A stretch of DNA of 64,000 bases from Staphylococcus carnosus. Lineage in GTDB: Bacteria > Bacillota > Bacilli > Staphylococcales > Staphylococcaceae. Each line of letters opens with the position of its first letter. Position 1 is the stretch's first letter. The stretch lies in contig NZ_UHCT01000001.1 in NCBI RefSeq assembly GCF_900458435.1, positions 2,232,001 to 2,296,000 on the forward strand, read 5' to 3'. This document shows, piece after piece, positions 1-9,081 of this stretch. The position numbers were made by a program, and so were the translations under genes. The notes under the pieces were generated by a model. The model was not told the origin of the DNA and did no database searches. It saw only the letters and a program-made list of their open reading frames with translations.

Positions 1-179
1 ACCATAACGGAATGGTATATACTGAAAATAACATGGGACGCTTGTTAGAACAGCGGTATCAACATGCACAAGCACGCCAACAAGGTAAACATCATAAAGG
101 TCCTCGTCGCTTCACTGAAGAAGCTCGTACAAAATTCGAACAAAAATTTCAGTATGTCATTGACGAAATTACTTCGTAA
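1..179 (+). CDS. C-terminal fragment of an unrecognised protein (5' end outside window)
   Basis: The open frame enters from the left edge and stops with TAA at 177-179, giving the last 58 residues of a protein. The tail is hydrophilic and basic, with an Arg/Gln/His-rich stretch (ARQQGKHHKGPRRF) and then an amphipathic helix ending FQYVIDEITS. I do not recognise the family. It lies 17 nt before the likely start of the LOG-family gene on the same strand, so the two are probably co-transcribed. The reading frame is clear; the function is unknown. Confidence 0.6.
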   Translation, partial: HNGMVYTENNMGRLLEQRYQHAQARQQGKHHKGPRRFTEEARTKFEQKFQYVIDEITS

Positions 180-196
180 ATATGGAGATGGTAGGA

Positions 197-769
197 ATGA
201 GTTTAAAAAGAATTGCTGTATATTGCGGCGCAAGCAAGGGTAAAGACCCTGTTTATATGGAACGTGGTTATGAACTTGGAAAATACATGGCAGAACATGG
301 TTATGAATTAGTATTCGGAGCAGGTTCTGTAGGTATTATGGGCGCGATTCAAAATGGGGTTCTAGATCATGGAGGTTCAGCAATCGGTGTCATGCCGCGC
401 AGTTTAGATGATAAAGAAATTACAAGTCAACGTCTCACTGAACTCGTATTGGTGGATTCATTGCATGGTCGTAAAGCAAAAATGTCAGAACTTGCTGATG
501 CTTTCATTCTTGCTCCTGGCGGTGCAGGATCATTAGAAGAATTTTTCGAAACATATAGTTGGGCTCAAATCGGTATTCATGATAAACCTATGGCAGTTTT
601 TAATATCAACAATTTCTTTATACCGCTTCAAACTATGCTTGATGAAATGATTGATGCAGGTTTTATCGATGCTAAATATCGCGCATTAGCACCATTATAT
701 GATGATTTAGAAGCTTTATTTGAGAGCCTGGAAAATTATGAATCGGTAGGTACACGAAGCTACGACTGA
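197..769 (+). CDS. LOG family protein (TIGR00730; nucleoside 5'-monophosphate phosphoribohydrolase-like)
   Basis: The 190-residue Rossmann-like protein begins MSLKRIAVYCGASKG, typical of the LOG/YvdD family. The signature near residue 105 reads PGGAGSLEEFFE, matching the PGGxGTxxE motif that binds the ribose-phosphate of AMP-type substrates. Family members release a base from a nucleoside 5'-monophosphate; the bacterial role is uncertain. I chose ATG at 197 because GGAG (184-187) lies 9 nt upstream; the earlier ATG at 182 has no such site and would add five residues. The gene ends at a bidirectional hairpin shared with the convergent acetyltransferase gene. Confidence 0.88.
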   Translation: MSLKRIAVYCGASKGKDPVYMERGYELGKYMAEHGYELVFGAGSVGIMGAIQNGVLDHGGSAIGVMPRSLDDKEITSQRLTELVLVDSLHGRKAKMSELADAFILAPGGAGSLEEFFETYSWAQIGIHDKPMAVFNINNFFIPLQTMLDEMIDAGFIDAKYRALAPLYDDLEALFESLENYESVGTRSYD

Positions 770-838
770 TTCAAATTAAATATCTAAACAGTTTTAATAT
801 AATGAATTCCTTGTTTTAAAATTATAACCTATCATGCT

Positions 839-880
839 AAAAGAGGAAGCACTCCTATCAAAGGTTGCTTCCTCTTTATT
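839..880. terminator. Bidirectional intrinsic terminator
   Basis: The 11-bp inverted repeat AAAGAGGAAGC (840-850) / GCTTCCTCTTT (867-877) lies between the convergent LOG and GNAT genes and overlaps the stop codon of the latter. Confidence 0.8.
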
Positions 881-1421
881 CATTCAATCGCTTATGATAC
901 CGCACTTGCGGTCGTAATGGATGAATTTCAGATACTGCAGGTAATTCAAATGTATCCATTAACGTCATACCGATTTTTTCCATCACACGTCTTGAAGCAG
1001 CATTGGATTCAGCAGCGATACTAAATACATCTTTCAATCCCTTTTCAGTCGCATAACCTAAAACCGCTTTTGCGCCTTCAGTCGCGATTCCGTTATCCCA
1101 TACTTCTGGAATCAGCCGCCAGCCAATTTCATAAAAAGGCAGTTCTGGAAAATTATATTGACTATTTGCCGGAATGTAGTTAAGACCTACAAAACCTATC
1201 CATTCCCCGCTTTCTTTTAGTTCAACTGCAAATAAACCGATGCCATCTTGTTCAAGATTCTTTTTCATCGCTTGCATGTCTAGTTCAGAACGACGATAAC
1301 TCAATATACTCGGGAAAAAGCGACGCACTTGTCTATTGGCATTCATTTTTTGAAATGGCAATAAATCTTTTTCTTCCCAATCTCTTAATTTTAATCGTTC
1401 TGTTTCTATATATACGCTCAT
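876..1421 (-). CDS. GNAT family N-acetyltransferase (RimJ/RimL type)
   Basis: The 181-residue protein starts MSVYIETERLKLRDW, the classic opening of RimJ/RimL-like acetyltransferases. It continues with the expected FVGLNYIP strand, the EIGWRLIPEVWDNGIATEGAKAVLGYA acetyl-CoA loop region (in two parts) and ESNAASRRVMEKIGM near the C-terminus. Such enzymes acetylate an amino group on a protein or small molecule; the substrate cannot be read here. I chose the ATG at 1421 because AGGTGG (1427-1432 on the minus strand) is well placed; an upstream in-frame ATG at 1442 would add seven residues. It is a single gene, convergent with the LOG gene. Confidence 0.85.
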   Translation of the reverse strand: MSVYIETERLKLRDWEEKDLLPFQKMNANRQVRRFFPSILSYRRSELDMQAMKKNLEQDGIGLFAVELKESGEWIGFVGLNYIPANSQYNFPELPFYEIGWRLIPEVWDNGIATEGAKAVLGYATEKGLKDVFSIAAESNAASRRVMEKIGMTLMDTFELPAVSEIHPLRPQVRYHKRLNE

Positions 1422-1648
1422 TGATTCCACCTCGTACACCAAATAAATCTCAAATCCTATACGTCAATTCCTATAGAAAAAAGCACTGAAAGTAAAGTCA
1501 ATTTTTAAAAATTATTATTAACCACCTTACTTGCTAGCGCCTTAATTTCTTTTTCTTATTCGATTGTCGGCACTGACTTTCAGATTAACTCTGAAATCTT
1601 TCTGCTCATTTCAACTACGCTTTGATTACCCTTTCAGCTGTATAATAA

Positions 1649-1960
1649 TTAAGCTTGCGGTAATTCTGAACGTGTAATGTAAGTAATTAACTGAATCGTA
1701 ACTTGTACATCATTCAGACGCTCACGTTCACTCTTTAATGCTGCGAATGTCACATCCACAAAATCACCAAGGTGATTGAGTTTATATGTAGCTTGGAATG
1801 TATCTGTATCAGACTCAAAATTAGGTTTCTGAGCAACGATACGTTTAATTTGCCCTGTAGGTTGTTCTAATTGATATCCTGAAATTTTTTCAATTGCTTC
1901 GCTGACTTGTTTTAAAGTCATTTTCTTACCTTCTAATTCATGAAATTCCGCTTCGTACAT
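1649..1960 (-). CDS. Conserved hypothetical protein, 103 aa
   Basis: I do not recognise the family. The product begins MYEAEFHELEGKKMTLKQV and is an acidic/basic soluble alpha-beta protein without signal peptide or membrane segment. The start at 1960 is decided by AAGGAG eight bases upstream; the frame is open to an ATG at 2029, which has no good ribosome site. It lies 74 nt downstream of the lipoprotein gene on the same strand, so the pair may be one transcript. The C-terminal half (VDVTFAALKSERERLNDVQVTIQ) looks like a beta strand-helix pair. Confidence 0.65.
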   Translation of the reverse strand: MYEAEFHELEGKKMTLKQVSEAIEKISGYQLEQPTGQIKRIVAQKPNFESDTDTFQATYKLNHLGDFVDVTFAALKSERERLNDVQVTIQLITYITRSELPQA

Positions 1961-2034
1961 AGTATCGACTCCTTTTAATTTTTCCGCATTTTCTATTATA
2001 TATTTCTTACCCTTGTGAGTTTCATACAAAACTA

Positions 2035-2478
2035 TTAGGGAGTATTGCCGTTCTTCTTATCCGCTGCTGTTCCGCTTGTCTTATCTTTTGTTGTAGTTGA
2101 AGCTGCCGGCTTGTCTTTTGTTTGTTTATCTTTTGTTTGCTTATCTTTTGCTGTTTGATTTTGACCTGATGCATTTTCAGGTTTGTTTTTGGTATCTTCT
2201 GAAGTTGATTTTTTCTTGTCTTCTTCCTTACTCTTTGCATCTGATTTTTGTTTGACGCTTTCAGAAGCCACTTTTTCATTCACTTCATTTTGAAGTTTAT
2301 CTACGCGTTCTTGCGTATCTTTTTTCTGTTTTTTAAGTTTATCTTTAGTAGCTTTTAACGATTTATTTTCTTTTTGTAATTTATCGATATCTTTTTGAAG
2401 CGCTGCTTTTTCATCATTTTTACCACAAGCACCCAAAATCAATGTAGATGCTAACAGCAACATCACTATTTTCTTCAT
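2035..2478 (-). CDS. Coiled-coil, lysine-rich lipoprotein
   Basis: The 147-residue protein has a type II signal peptide, MKKIVMLLLASTLILGAC, with lipobox LGAC; Cys18 should be lipidated and hold the protein on the outer face of the membrane. Residues 25-75 form a heptad-like coiled coil (LQKDIDKLQKENKSLK). The rest is a Lys/Thr/Asp-rich disordered tail with a short tandem repeat KDKQTKDKQTKDKP, visible in DNA as repeated blocks around 2110-2150. AAAGGAG precedes the ATG. A wall-spanning or polyanion-binding spacer is plausible, but no enzymatic domain is visible. It is divergent from the DUF1129 gene. Confidence 0.8.
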   Translation of the reverse strand: MKKIVMLLLASTLILGACGKNDEKAALQKDIDKLQKENKSLKATKDKLKKQKKDTQERVDKLQNEVNEKVASESVKQKSDAKSKEEDKKKSTSEDTKNKPENASGQNQTAKDKQTKDKQTKDKPAASTTTKDKTSGTAADKKNGNTP

Positions 2479-2665
2479 GATTTTACTCCTTTAAAAATAA
2501 AAACTAAATCACTTCTATTTTACCATTTTTCTAGATTCGGTTCATCGTTAAAAAACAAAGTATGCACAAAGTTATTTAATTAGACGAACTTCAATTGATT
2601 TCCATGCGCAACTTAGTCATAATATTCCTTGATTGTAAATTTAAAAATAAAGGAGGGCGGAATGT

Positions 2666-3352
2666 ATGGCAAAATCCACTGAGCAATTAATGAGAGAGAA
2701 TAACGTTAAATCATTGCAATTAAATAATACAGACCGAGAAATTTTTGAAAATTACATGACTTATATCCGTGCAGATTTACGCGTTAACCCACATGATTCT
2801 GAACTTATGTTGAATCGTATTTTGAAACATTTATTAAAAGCTGAAAATAAAGGGATGTTAGCAATGGATTTCTTCGACCACAACCCGAAAGCACATGCGA
2901 TTCGAACGATAAAAGAATTGAAAAACGAAATGGTCCAGAACATTTTTAAATACATATGGCATCACATTCTGTTCTTACTCGGTATCTTTTGTTTTTTCAA
3001 AGGTTTCATTGGATTTTTCATCGGTGAAAAACCGTTATATTTATATACATTTCCAATCATTTTGTTAGCAGGATTATTTATCATTTTCTTGTTTGTCTGG
3101 TGGGCATTTAAAACTGTGCAAATACAAGCCTTTAATCATTCAAATTGGGTTTGGTTACTTACTTACGCAATTATTTTTGCAATCATAGCATTGCTCTTTT
3201 ATGTCGTATATATTCCGCAATCTTTCCTAGCTTTCGGTCCGCATATCAAAATTGCAAATTGGACATTTATTATCGTTTCATTCATCATTACACCAATTGC
3301 ATTTTATGTTGATCATCACTATGTAAAAAAAGATTCAAGCACTTATTTATAA
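2666..3352 (+). CDS. DUF1129 family integral membrane protein
   Basis: The 228-residue protein has a soluble N-terminal region (about 1-90) with the family pattern MRENN..L...DREIFENYMTYIR and LxHLLxAExKG. Four or five membrane segments follow from about residue 98. DUF1129 proteins are widespread in Firmicutes and have no settled function. AGGAGG at 2651-2656 is nine bases before the ATG. It is monocistronic, ending at a strong hairpin shared with the convergent DUF456 gene. Confidence 0.8.
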   Translation: MAKSTEQLMRENNVKSLQLNNTDREIFENYMTYIRADLRVNPHDSELMLNRILKHLLKAENKGMLAMDFFDHNPKAHAIRTIKELKNEMVQNIFKYIWHHILFLLGIFCFFKGFIGFFIGEKPLYLYTFPIILLAGLFIIFLFVWWAFKTVQIQAFNHSNWVWLLTYAIIFAIIALLFYVVYIPQSFLAFGPHIKIANWTFIIVSFIITPIAFYVDHHYVKKDSSTYL

Positions 3353-3405
3353 AAAGAAAAAACATAGCGTCTATGCTGATTTACCAGAACTACATTTACG
3401 CATAA

Positions 3406-3457
3406 CAAAACTCCCGCTTGAGTTGCACAAAAAGTGTCTGCTCTAGCGGGAGTTTAT
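3406..3457. terminator. Bidirectional intrinsic terminator
   Basis: The perfect 11-bp arms AAACTCCCGCT (3408-3418) and AGCGGGAGTTT (3445-3455) have A and T tracts on both flanks. It sits between the convergent DUF1129 and DUF456 genes. Confidence 0.85.
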
Positions 3458-3479
3458 TAACTTAATTTTTGTTATCTAC

Positions 3480-3965
3480 TTAAAAAAGAATATCTAAAAA
3501 GAACCACAATACCATAATAACCATCACAATCGCTTGAGCTGCTGTGCTTGCCAAGAAACCTACTACTGAACCGAAACTGGCTTTCAAAGCAATAGTCGGA
3601 TCTTTTCTCATTATCAATTCAACAATAAACACGGCTACTAGCGGCACAATGATAATTCCAAACGGCGGAAAGATAAAACAACCTGCAATCACACCGATTA
3701 ACGCAGTAAGTTCACCTGCTTTTGAACCTCCGAATCGACGTGTGAAATATTGACTCATCATTAAATCTGCCGCAAACACAAGGATAGTTAAAATAATCAT
3801 TGATACAAAGAAAATCCAAGATAAACGCCCGTTGTGGAAACCAATTTGATAAATTAAGAAACCAATCCACATCATTGGCATTGAAGGAATAATTGGTTTA
3901 ATCAAACCAACAAACGCGACGACAAAACATGCAATAATACATATCCATAAAATAGTAGCTACCAT
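3480..3965 (-). CDS. DUF456 domain-containing membrane protein
   Basis: The 161-residue, very hydrophobic protein has about five membrane segments. It shows the glycine/proline-rich DUF456 features GLIKPIIPSMPMMWIGFLIY near the N-terminus and FPPFGIIIVPLVAVFIVELI in the second half. Function is unknown for the family. It starts 15 nt after the stop of the upstream sugar-efflux gene on the same strand, so the two form an operon ending at the hairpin 3408-3455. Confidence 0.82.
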   Translation of the reverse strand: MVATILWICIIACFVVAFVGLIKPIIPSMPMMWIGFLIYQIGFHNGRLSWIFFVSMIILTILVFAADLMMSQYFTRRFGGSKAGELTALIGVIAGCFIFPPFGIIIVPLVAVFIVELIMRKDPTIALKASFGSVVGFLASTAAQAIVMVIMVLWFFLDILF

Positions 3966-3980
3966 TAATCATTCAACCTC

Positions 3981-5177
3981 TTATTCTATAAATTTCTGTT
4001 CTTTTGTAAAGAAAATTAATATCATACCTAAGACTAAAGATGCAGCTGATACATAAAATACATTCCCTAATCCCACAAATTGACTCATAACACCACCAAG
4101 TAAATTTCCTAAAAGCTGGCCAATAACCATTGCATTTGCAAAAAGCGTCGATGCATAACCAGGAAACGCAGGCAATATGTCTTGGAAATAACTGATGCCG
4201 ATACCTAATAAAATGGCTAAGAACATCGCTAAGAAAATCTGTCCTACTAACATCATACGGACATCATCAAATACACCGATACTGAAGAAGAATAGCGCAC
4301 CAGAAATGGCGCCTAATATTAAGAGTGTACGTGTCTCTAATTTAGAAGATAAAACACCTAAAATAATCATAAACGGCACTTCTAACCCTGCACATAAACT
4401 CGCTAAATACCCTACATAGTCTTCACTTTCATGTAAATAGCTCGTTACAAAGAGTGGCATGTTCAATGTATACATCCATTGTCCAATATGCAATAAGATA
4501 AATGCTAAAAAAGGTATGATTAAAGATTTTTCTCTCAACATACTTGGGGCTTTTGTTTCCACATGAGGTCCTTCTTCAATCGGATGTTCAACTTTGACAT
4601 CCTTGAAAAAGAAAATTTGAAGAATCAATGTGATAAGAATAACCGCTACAGTACCGCCGAATAATCCGGCATATCCCATTGTTCTATTAAGCAACGATCC
4701 AATTAAAGGTCCGAATAAAAAACCGAAAGAAAACATGGAACGTAAAACAGTGTTTGCAAATTTCGCACGATTACGTGAAGAAGATTGATTAATCGCTTCT
4801 CTTGCTGATGCATAAAGCTGCGGCATTGCAGGTGCAAATAGTCCTTGTAACACAGCATATAAAACGATAAACAGCCAAATATTATGGACATAAAAGTAAA
4901 TACTGAAGCTCATGGCACCCATAAATAACGCGATAATAACCAGCAATTTACGGTTGACCTTTCCATTATCAGAAAAACGTGCAACAATTGCATTCACAGA
5001 AAATTGGCTGATTGCAGCAAGCGCCAGCAATATACCAAATTGTGTGGTTGTCATACCTAATTCGTTTGTAGCAAACAAGACGAGGAATGGAATCGTAATT
5101 GCGATTGCCATACCTAAGAGCATCATGTTAACTGCAAACAATCTGTAGTTCTTAATTTGCAGTAAAGCTCGAAACAT
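3981..5177 (-). CDS. MFS transporter, sugar efflux (SET)-like
   Basis: The 398-residue transporter has 12 predicted membrane segments in two halves. The first half ends near the FFFKDVKVEHPIEEGP loop (about 190-210). The second half has HIGQWMYTLNMPLFVTSYL and GIGISYFQDILPAFPGYAST, which resemble the SetA/SetB sugar efflux family more than NorA-type drug pumps. SET proteins export sugars or sugar analogues with proton exchange; the substrate here is not determinable. It is first gene of an operon with the DUF456 protein and lies downstream of a LysR-type regulator on the same strand. Confidence 0.78.
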   Translation of the reverse strand: MFRALLQIKNYRLFAVNMMLLGMAIAITIPFLVLFATNELGMTTTQFGILLALAAISQFSVNAIVARFSDNGKVNRKLLVIIALFMGAMSFSIYFYVHNIWLFIVLYAVLQGLFAPAMPQLYASAREAINQSSSRNRAKFANTVLRSMFSFGFLFGPLIGSLLNRTMGYAGLFGGTVAVILITLILQIFFFKDVKVEHPIEEGPHVETKAPSMLREKSLIIPFLAFILLHIGQWMYTLNMPLFVTSYLHESEDYVGYLASLCAGLEVPFMIILGVLSSKLETRTLLILGAISGALFFFSIGVFDDVRMMLVGQIFLAMFLAILLGIGISYFQDILPAFPGYASTLFANAMVIGQLLGNLLGGVMSQFVGLGNVFYVSAASLVLGMILIFFTKEQKFIE

Positions 5178-5280
5178 ACTTTAACCTCACTCAACATATT
5201 TAAATATTTGATTCTATACTATTCTAATGAATTTAGCTTTGATTTGGAATAGCTGGATAAAGATTTACTAAAATTCCCTA

Positions 5281-5325
5281 TAAAAAACACCTTATTATTA
5301 GATTTCAAATCCAATAACAAGGTGT
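5281..5325 (-). terminator. Intrinsic terminator of the LysR gene
   Basis: Imperfect inverted repeat ACACCTTATTATT (from 5288) / AATAACAAGGTGT (ending 5325), followed on the minus strand by a run of six T. It separates the LysR gene from the downstream MFS gene. Confidence 0.75.
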
Positions 5326-5351
5326 ACTTCAACTACATTCATTTTTCTCAA

Positions 5352-6218
5352 TTACTCATCTTCTTTTTTAAGATCATGGTTAACGAGTTCTACAAAAGAT
5401 TCGACTTGCGGTAATTGCAGCATACTAGAATCATAACTTAAGTAAGTAGAACGCCCGAGCGGATTGCCTTCAATATCGACCTGTTCAAATTCAAATCTGT
5501 TTTTATCGAGACCTTTCACCATAATCTCTGGCAGTACCGTCACACCGACACCGCCTACTAGCATCTCTTTGCAAGTAGCAACTTGGTCGACTGATATCAT
5601 AGCATGATAATCTCGACCTAAATTACGTCCATACCATTCTTTAATTTGATTCATATATATCGGATCTGCTTGAAACTCTATAAAAGGCATATCTGCAACA
5701 GTATCTCTTTTTCCTTTAGGGTAAATAAAATAATGTTTGTCATTAAACAAGTGTTCGTTATTCAAATTCGTAATTTTACTGCCACGGATTATCATAATAT
5801 GATAATCACGATGATGTGCTTTAATGTGGTCACTTGAACCGACTCGCACCTGAATTTCCACATTAGGATATTTATCATTGTAGTGGCTTAATACTTCAGG
5901 CAATAACGTTTGACCAATCAGAGATGAACAACCGATGGAAATGGTGCCGTTGACTTCACCGATATGTGCCTGCATCTTATCGAAGAAAAGGCGTTCCCGC
6001 TTCAACATCTCGCGTGCATGCTCTATTACCATAGCACCCTCAGTTGTCGTAATCAGTTGTTTTTTTGTACGAATAAAAATATCCACACCGAATGTATTCT
6101 CAATCGCCTTCAACCTTTGCGTTACAGCAGGTTGCGAAATATACAAAATTTCTGCTGCCTTTCGTAATGTGCGTGTTTCATCCAATGTGATTAACAAACG
6201 ATAATCTTCAATCTTCAC
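5352..6218 (-). CDS. LysR family transcriptional regulator
   Basis: The 288-residue regulator has an N-terminal winged HTH (residues 1-60; RKAAEILYISQPAVTQRLKAIENTFGVDIFIRT) and a periplasmic-binding-like effector domain. The start is taken as GTG at 6218 (VKIEDYRLLITLDE) because AGGAGG lies seven bases upstream; the upstream ATG at 6242 would put the SD inside the gene. Target and coinducer are not visible. The adjacent MFS-DUF456 operon is a candidate target by position only. A terminator follows the gene. Confidence 0.85.
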   Translation of the reverse strand: MKIEDYRLLITLDETRTLRKAAEILYISQPAVTQRLKAIENTFGVDIFIRTKKQLITTTEGAMVIEHAREMLKRERLFFDKMQAHIGEVNGTISIGCSSLIGQTLLPEVLSHYNDKYPNVEIQVRVGSSDHIKAHHRDYHIMIIRGSKITNLNNEHLFNDKHYFIYPKGKRDTVADMPFIEFQADPIYMNQIKEWYGRNLGRDYHAMISVDQVATCKEMLVGGVGVTVLPEIMVKGLDKNRFEFEQVDIEGNPLGRSTYLSYDSSMLQLPQVESFVELVNHDLKKEDE

Positions 6219-6349
6219 ACCATTTCCTCCTACATCATTCAAATCTTGCTACTAAAAAATAAAACCATGCAGCAATAAAACTAACAGCATGGCCCCCATA
6301 ATAAACTAATGTATCCCCGCAACTTTAAAATGCAGCATCACCGCTTCGC

Positions 6350-6922
6350 TCAACTTCGATGATGATGTGTCGTGTGTTTATCACTTAGATATTTTCGTTT
6401 GATTTTATTATAACAGTACATAATATTGTCTTGCATACCCGGGAAATCATTATCAATTTTCATCATCAATTGATGTGCAATAATATATGCTTCATGATAT
6501 TGTTTTTTAGAAATTTGTTTTGATTCTAATGCACGCAATAAATCATCTTCATCAACAAGCTCATACTTTCCATTTGGCAATACAATTACATCTAAGCATA
6601 AATCGACTGTGCGCGCTTTCCCTTTTTGCGTAATATTCTTAATGTTGATATCAAAATAATATTCTAGTGGACTTCCCTGTTCATCTAGCATCACTGTTAT
6701 ACTGTAGCGTTTTTTATCCGGCACAATTTGCAACCATTGATAATTATCATCTGCCACAACGATTGTTTGACCGACAACATTCACTTTCAACGGTTCTTTG
6801 ACCTTCTTCATTGTGATTAATCCAATGATTCCTTTGAATTTATTATTATTCACCTTAACTTCAGTATAATCTCTCTCAATCAGACGACGCCAGTGACGTT
6901 TATCGATATACTTCACTTTCAT
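6350..6922 (-). CDS. DUF402 domain protein (putative nucleotide phosphatase-like)
   Basis: The 190-residue soluble protein starts MKVKYIDKRHWRRL and has the FomD-like beta barrel expected of DUF402 (PLEYYFDINIKN, ARTVDLCLDVIVLPNG, YELVDEDDLLRALES). Characterised relatives hydrolyse nucleoside tri/diphosphates with divalent metal through a conserved Asp/Glu cluster. I chose ATG 6922 because AAGGAG sits nine bases upstream; the frame stays open to 6976 without a good site. The C-terminus carries a His-rich tail (HTTHHHRS). It appears monocistronic. Confidence 0.72.
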   Translation of the reverse strand: MKVKYIDKRHWRRLIERDYTEVKVNNNKFKGIIGLITMKKVKEPLKVNVVGQTIVVADDNYQWLQIVPDKKRYSITVMLDEQGSPLEYYFDINIKNITQKGKARTVDLCLDVIVLPNGKYELVDEDDLLRALESKQISKKQYHEAYIIAHQLMMKIDNDFPGMQDNIMYCYNKIKRKYLSDKHTTHHHRS

Positions 6923-7100
6923 AGTCACCAACTCCTTGACATCATTATATAAAACTGAAAGATACATGTCACTCAATGTTTGCTAATCTTAACATTTATA
7001 CACATTATAATTTCACTTTTTTAAAAAGTAACCAGTAAACATTAGCACATATTAAAATTTAAAATACGCTTTAAAAAGAGAATAAACATGATTTAATCCT

Positions 7101-7148
7101 AAAAAACACGTTGCCTTTGAAGAAAAAATTATCAAGGCAACGTGTTTT
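7101..7148 (-). terminator. Strong intrinsic terminator after yebC-cupin
   Basis: 15-bp perfect arms AAAACACGTTGCCTT (7103-7117) / AAGGCAACGTGTTTT (7134-7148), with A/T runs on both sides. Confidence 0.85.
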
Positions 7149-7151
7149 ATT

Positions 7152-7634
7152 TTATATTTCAGCAAGTGCATACTTTTCTATAATATGCGTCAACTCAGGA
7201 AATTGTCGTTTTAAAGTTGATTGTTCAAACAATTCAAAGGTCTCAAACATAAAACCAGGATGACACATGCAGCCTACTAACGCATAACCTTCTTCATCTT
7301 TGATGGAAGAAGCAAAAATTGTTCCTGCAGGAACAACATGTTGTAATACGTCTCCTTCTGCGATATTCGGTCCGATATGAACTGCTTCATATTGACCATT
7401 GGGATGAATCATATGAACTGTCAACGTTTGACCTGCATGATAATACCAAATTTCATCAGCATCAATACGATGAAAGTGAGAGATATTATCGTCTGTTAAC
7501 AAAAAGTAAATACTTGTATAATCCGATCGAGATTGATGTGTTTCTTTTGGTTCTCGAATGACTTCTTTAAAAAACCCACCTTCTGGATGAGGTGTCAAAT
7601 TCAGTAATTGTACCCATTCGTCTGCTGAGCGCAT
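7152..7634 (-). CDS. Cupin-fold protein, DUF985 family
   Basis: The 160-residue protein shows the DUF985 pattern: LTPHPEGGFFKEVIR at the N-terminus, then SIYFLLTDD, SHFHRIDADEIWYYHAG and VPAGTIFASS strands and a C-terminal VGCMCHPGFMFETFEL. The His/Glu residues of the FHRIDADE segment are the expected metal or ligand site of the barrel. The function of the family is not established. Its ATG is one base past the stop of yebC, so translation is likely coupled. Confidence 0.82.
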   Translation of the reverse strand: MRSADEWVQLLNLTPHPEGGFFKEVIREPKETHQSRSDYTSIYFLLTDDNISHFHRIDADEIWYYHAGQTLTVHMIHPNGQYEAVHIGPNIAEGDVLQHVVPAGTIFASSIKDEEGYALVGCMCHPGFMFETFELFEQSTLKRQFPELTHIIEKYALAEI

Positions 7635-7635
7635 A

Positions 7636-8355
7636 TTAAGAATCCAAATCTACGTTATGATATACGTTTTGCACATCTTCTAAATCTTCTAATGCATCAA
7701 TTAAACCTTCAAGTGTTGCTTTATCTTCATCAGATAATTGAATATCGTTTTGAGGTAACATTTCAAATTCAGCTACTTGGAAATCTTCTACCCCATCTTG
7801 ACGCAATGCATCTTGCACTTGAGCAAATTGGTCTGGCTCAGCATAAACGATTGTTAAATTGCCATCGTCTACAACGTCACGTACATCTAAATCTTGTTCC
7901 ATTAATACTTCTAAAATTTCATCTGCTGATTTGCCTTCAAACGCAAAAGTAGCAGTATGATCGAACATATATGAAACTGAGCCGGATACGCCCATGTTTC
8001 CGCCATTTTTACCGAATGCTGCACGCACATCAGAAGCCGTACGGTTAACATTATTTGTCAAAGCATCAACGATTAACATAGAACCATTGGGTCCAAAACC
8101 TTCATAACGCAAATTGTCATAATTTTCATCATCTGAGCCCTTAGCTTTATCAATTGCACGATCAATAATATTTCTAGGTACATTATATGTTTTTGCACGC
8201 TCTAATACTAAGCGTAAATTTTGGTTAGATTCTGGATCAGGTTCACCTGATTTTGCAGCAACATATATTTCTTTACCGAATTTTGCATAAATACGACTTG
8301 TATTTTTATCTTTTTGGGCTTTTTTCTCTTTGATGTTATTCCATTTACGTCCCAT
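7636..8355 (-). CDS. YebC/PmpR family DNA-binding/translation factor
   Basis: The 239-residue protein begins [16 protein letters not shown], the usual YebC N-terminus, with the Firmicute version lacking the GHSKW start. It contains the conserved [35 protein letters not shown] and [19 protein letters not shown] blocks. Family members act as transcriptional regulators, and some YebC-type proteins relieve ribosome stalling at proline stretches; which applies here is not readable. It is operonic with the cupin gene downstream. The assignment is firm at family level. Confidence 0.92.
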   Translation of the reverse strand: MGRKWNNIKEKKAQKDKNTSRIYAKFGKEIYVAAKSGEPDPESNQNLRLVLERAKTYNVPRNIIDRAIDKAKGSDDENYDNLRYEGFGPNGSMLIVDALTNNVNRTASDVRAAFGKNGGNMGVSGSVSYMFDHTATFAFEGKSADEILEVLMEQDLDVRDVVDDGNLTIVYAEPDQFAQVQDALRQDGVEDFQVAEFEMLPQNDIQLSDEDKATLEGLIDALEDLEDVQNVYHNVDLDS

Positions 8356-8472
8356 ACTTCCATCTCGCTTTCGCTCTCATTTTTTAACATCAACTATTAT
8401 ACATGATTTTTCAACTAATATATAGGATTAACACACGAAATACCCGTTTAGTGAATATTTTCTTGTTTTTAT

Positions 8473-8504
8473 TTAAAAAAGATAGCCGCCATTAAGCGAC
8501 TATC
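8473..8504 (-). terminator. Terminator downstream of sarX
   Basis: GATAGCCGC (8481-8489) / GCGACTATC (8496-8504) with one mismatch; on the minus strand the stem is followed by a T-rich tail (A6 at 8475-8480). Confidence 0.7.
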
Positions 8505-8562
8505 TCCTACGGTATTATATCTTTCACTGTACTTTTATAGGAAAGTATTGATGCTTTCCGAG

Positions 8563-8922
8563 CTATTTTTCTAAATATTTTTCAATATCGTCGAGTATAG
8601 CATTCAGTTTTTCTACGTTGCTTTCATCCATAAACAAATAAACTTTACGTTCGTCTGTATCAGATCTAACTTTGCTGACACGATCTTGATTCACTAATTT
8701 ACGAATAGATGCTAATACTTTTGTACGGCTTAACTCAAATGAGTCAGTCGCAACTTTCAAAAATGGCTGCATTAACATTTTTTCTTTAGTGCAATTATCG
8801 TGAATACAATTCAACACCATAAAATCATTCATATTAATTTTGTATGATGTCTCTATGTAATTCATTAGATCCATATACTTCTTATATTCGTTTAATAACG
8901 ACTCTAACTTACTTTTTTTCAA
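8563..8922 (-). CDS. sarX: SarA-family regulator SarX
   Basis: The product is a 119-residue single-domain winged HTH of the SarA family. It matches remembered SarX features: YKINMNDFMVLNCI in the helix region, ELSRTKVLASIRKLVNQ recognition helix and the SKVRSDTDERKVYLF wing with the family DER motif. I start it at TTG 8922 because GGAGG on the minus strand (within 8926-8934) is placed for it; an in-frame ATG at 8937 overlaps that site. The TTG start gives 119 aa, the size I recall for S. aureus SarX. Next to the rbf remnant, as in S. aureus. Role there: biofilm and agr modulation. Confidence 0.88.
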   Translation of the reverse strand: MKKSKLESLLNEYKKYMDLMNYIETSYKINMNDFMVLNCIHDNCTKEKMLMQPFLKVATDSFELSRTKVLASIRKLVNQDRVSKVRSDTDERKVYLFMDESNVEKLNAILDDIEKYLEK

Positions 8923-9081
8923 AGTATACTCCTCCATATTTTATACAGATATAATACTTTAATTATGAATATTTAACGTAGGAAAGTCTTTAGTATTTGC
9001 CCATATTCTTTATGCGCTTTTTCCAAGTAAGATACATTAAATTGTACAATTCTCATTGTTTAGATTAGAAAATAATTCGTT

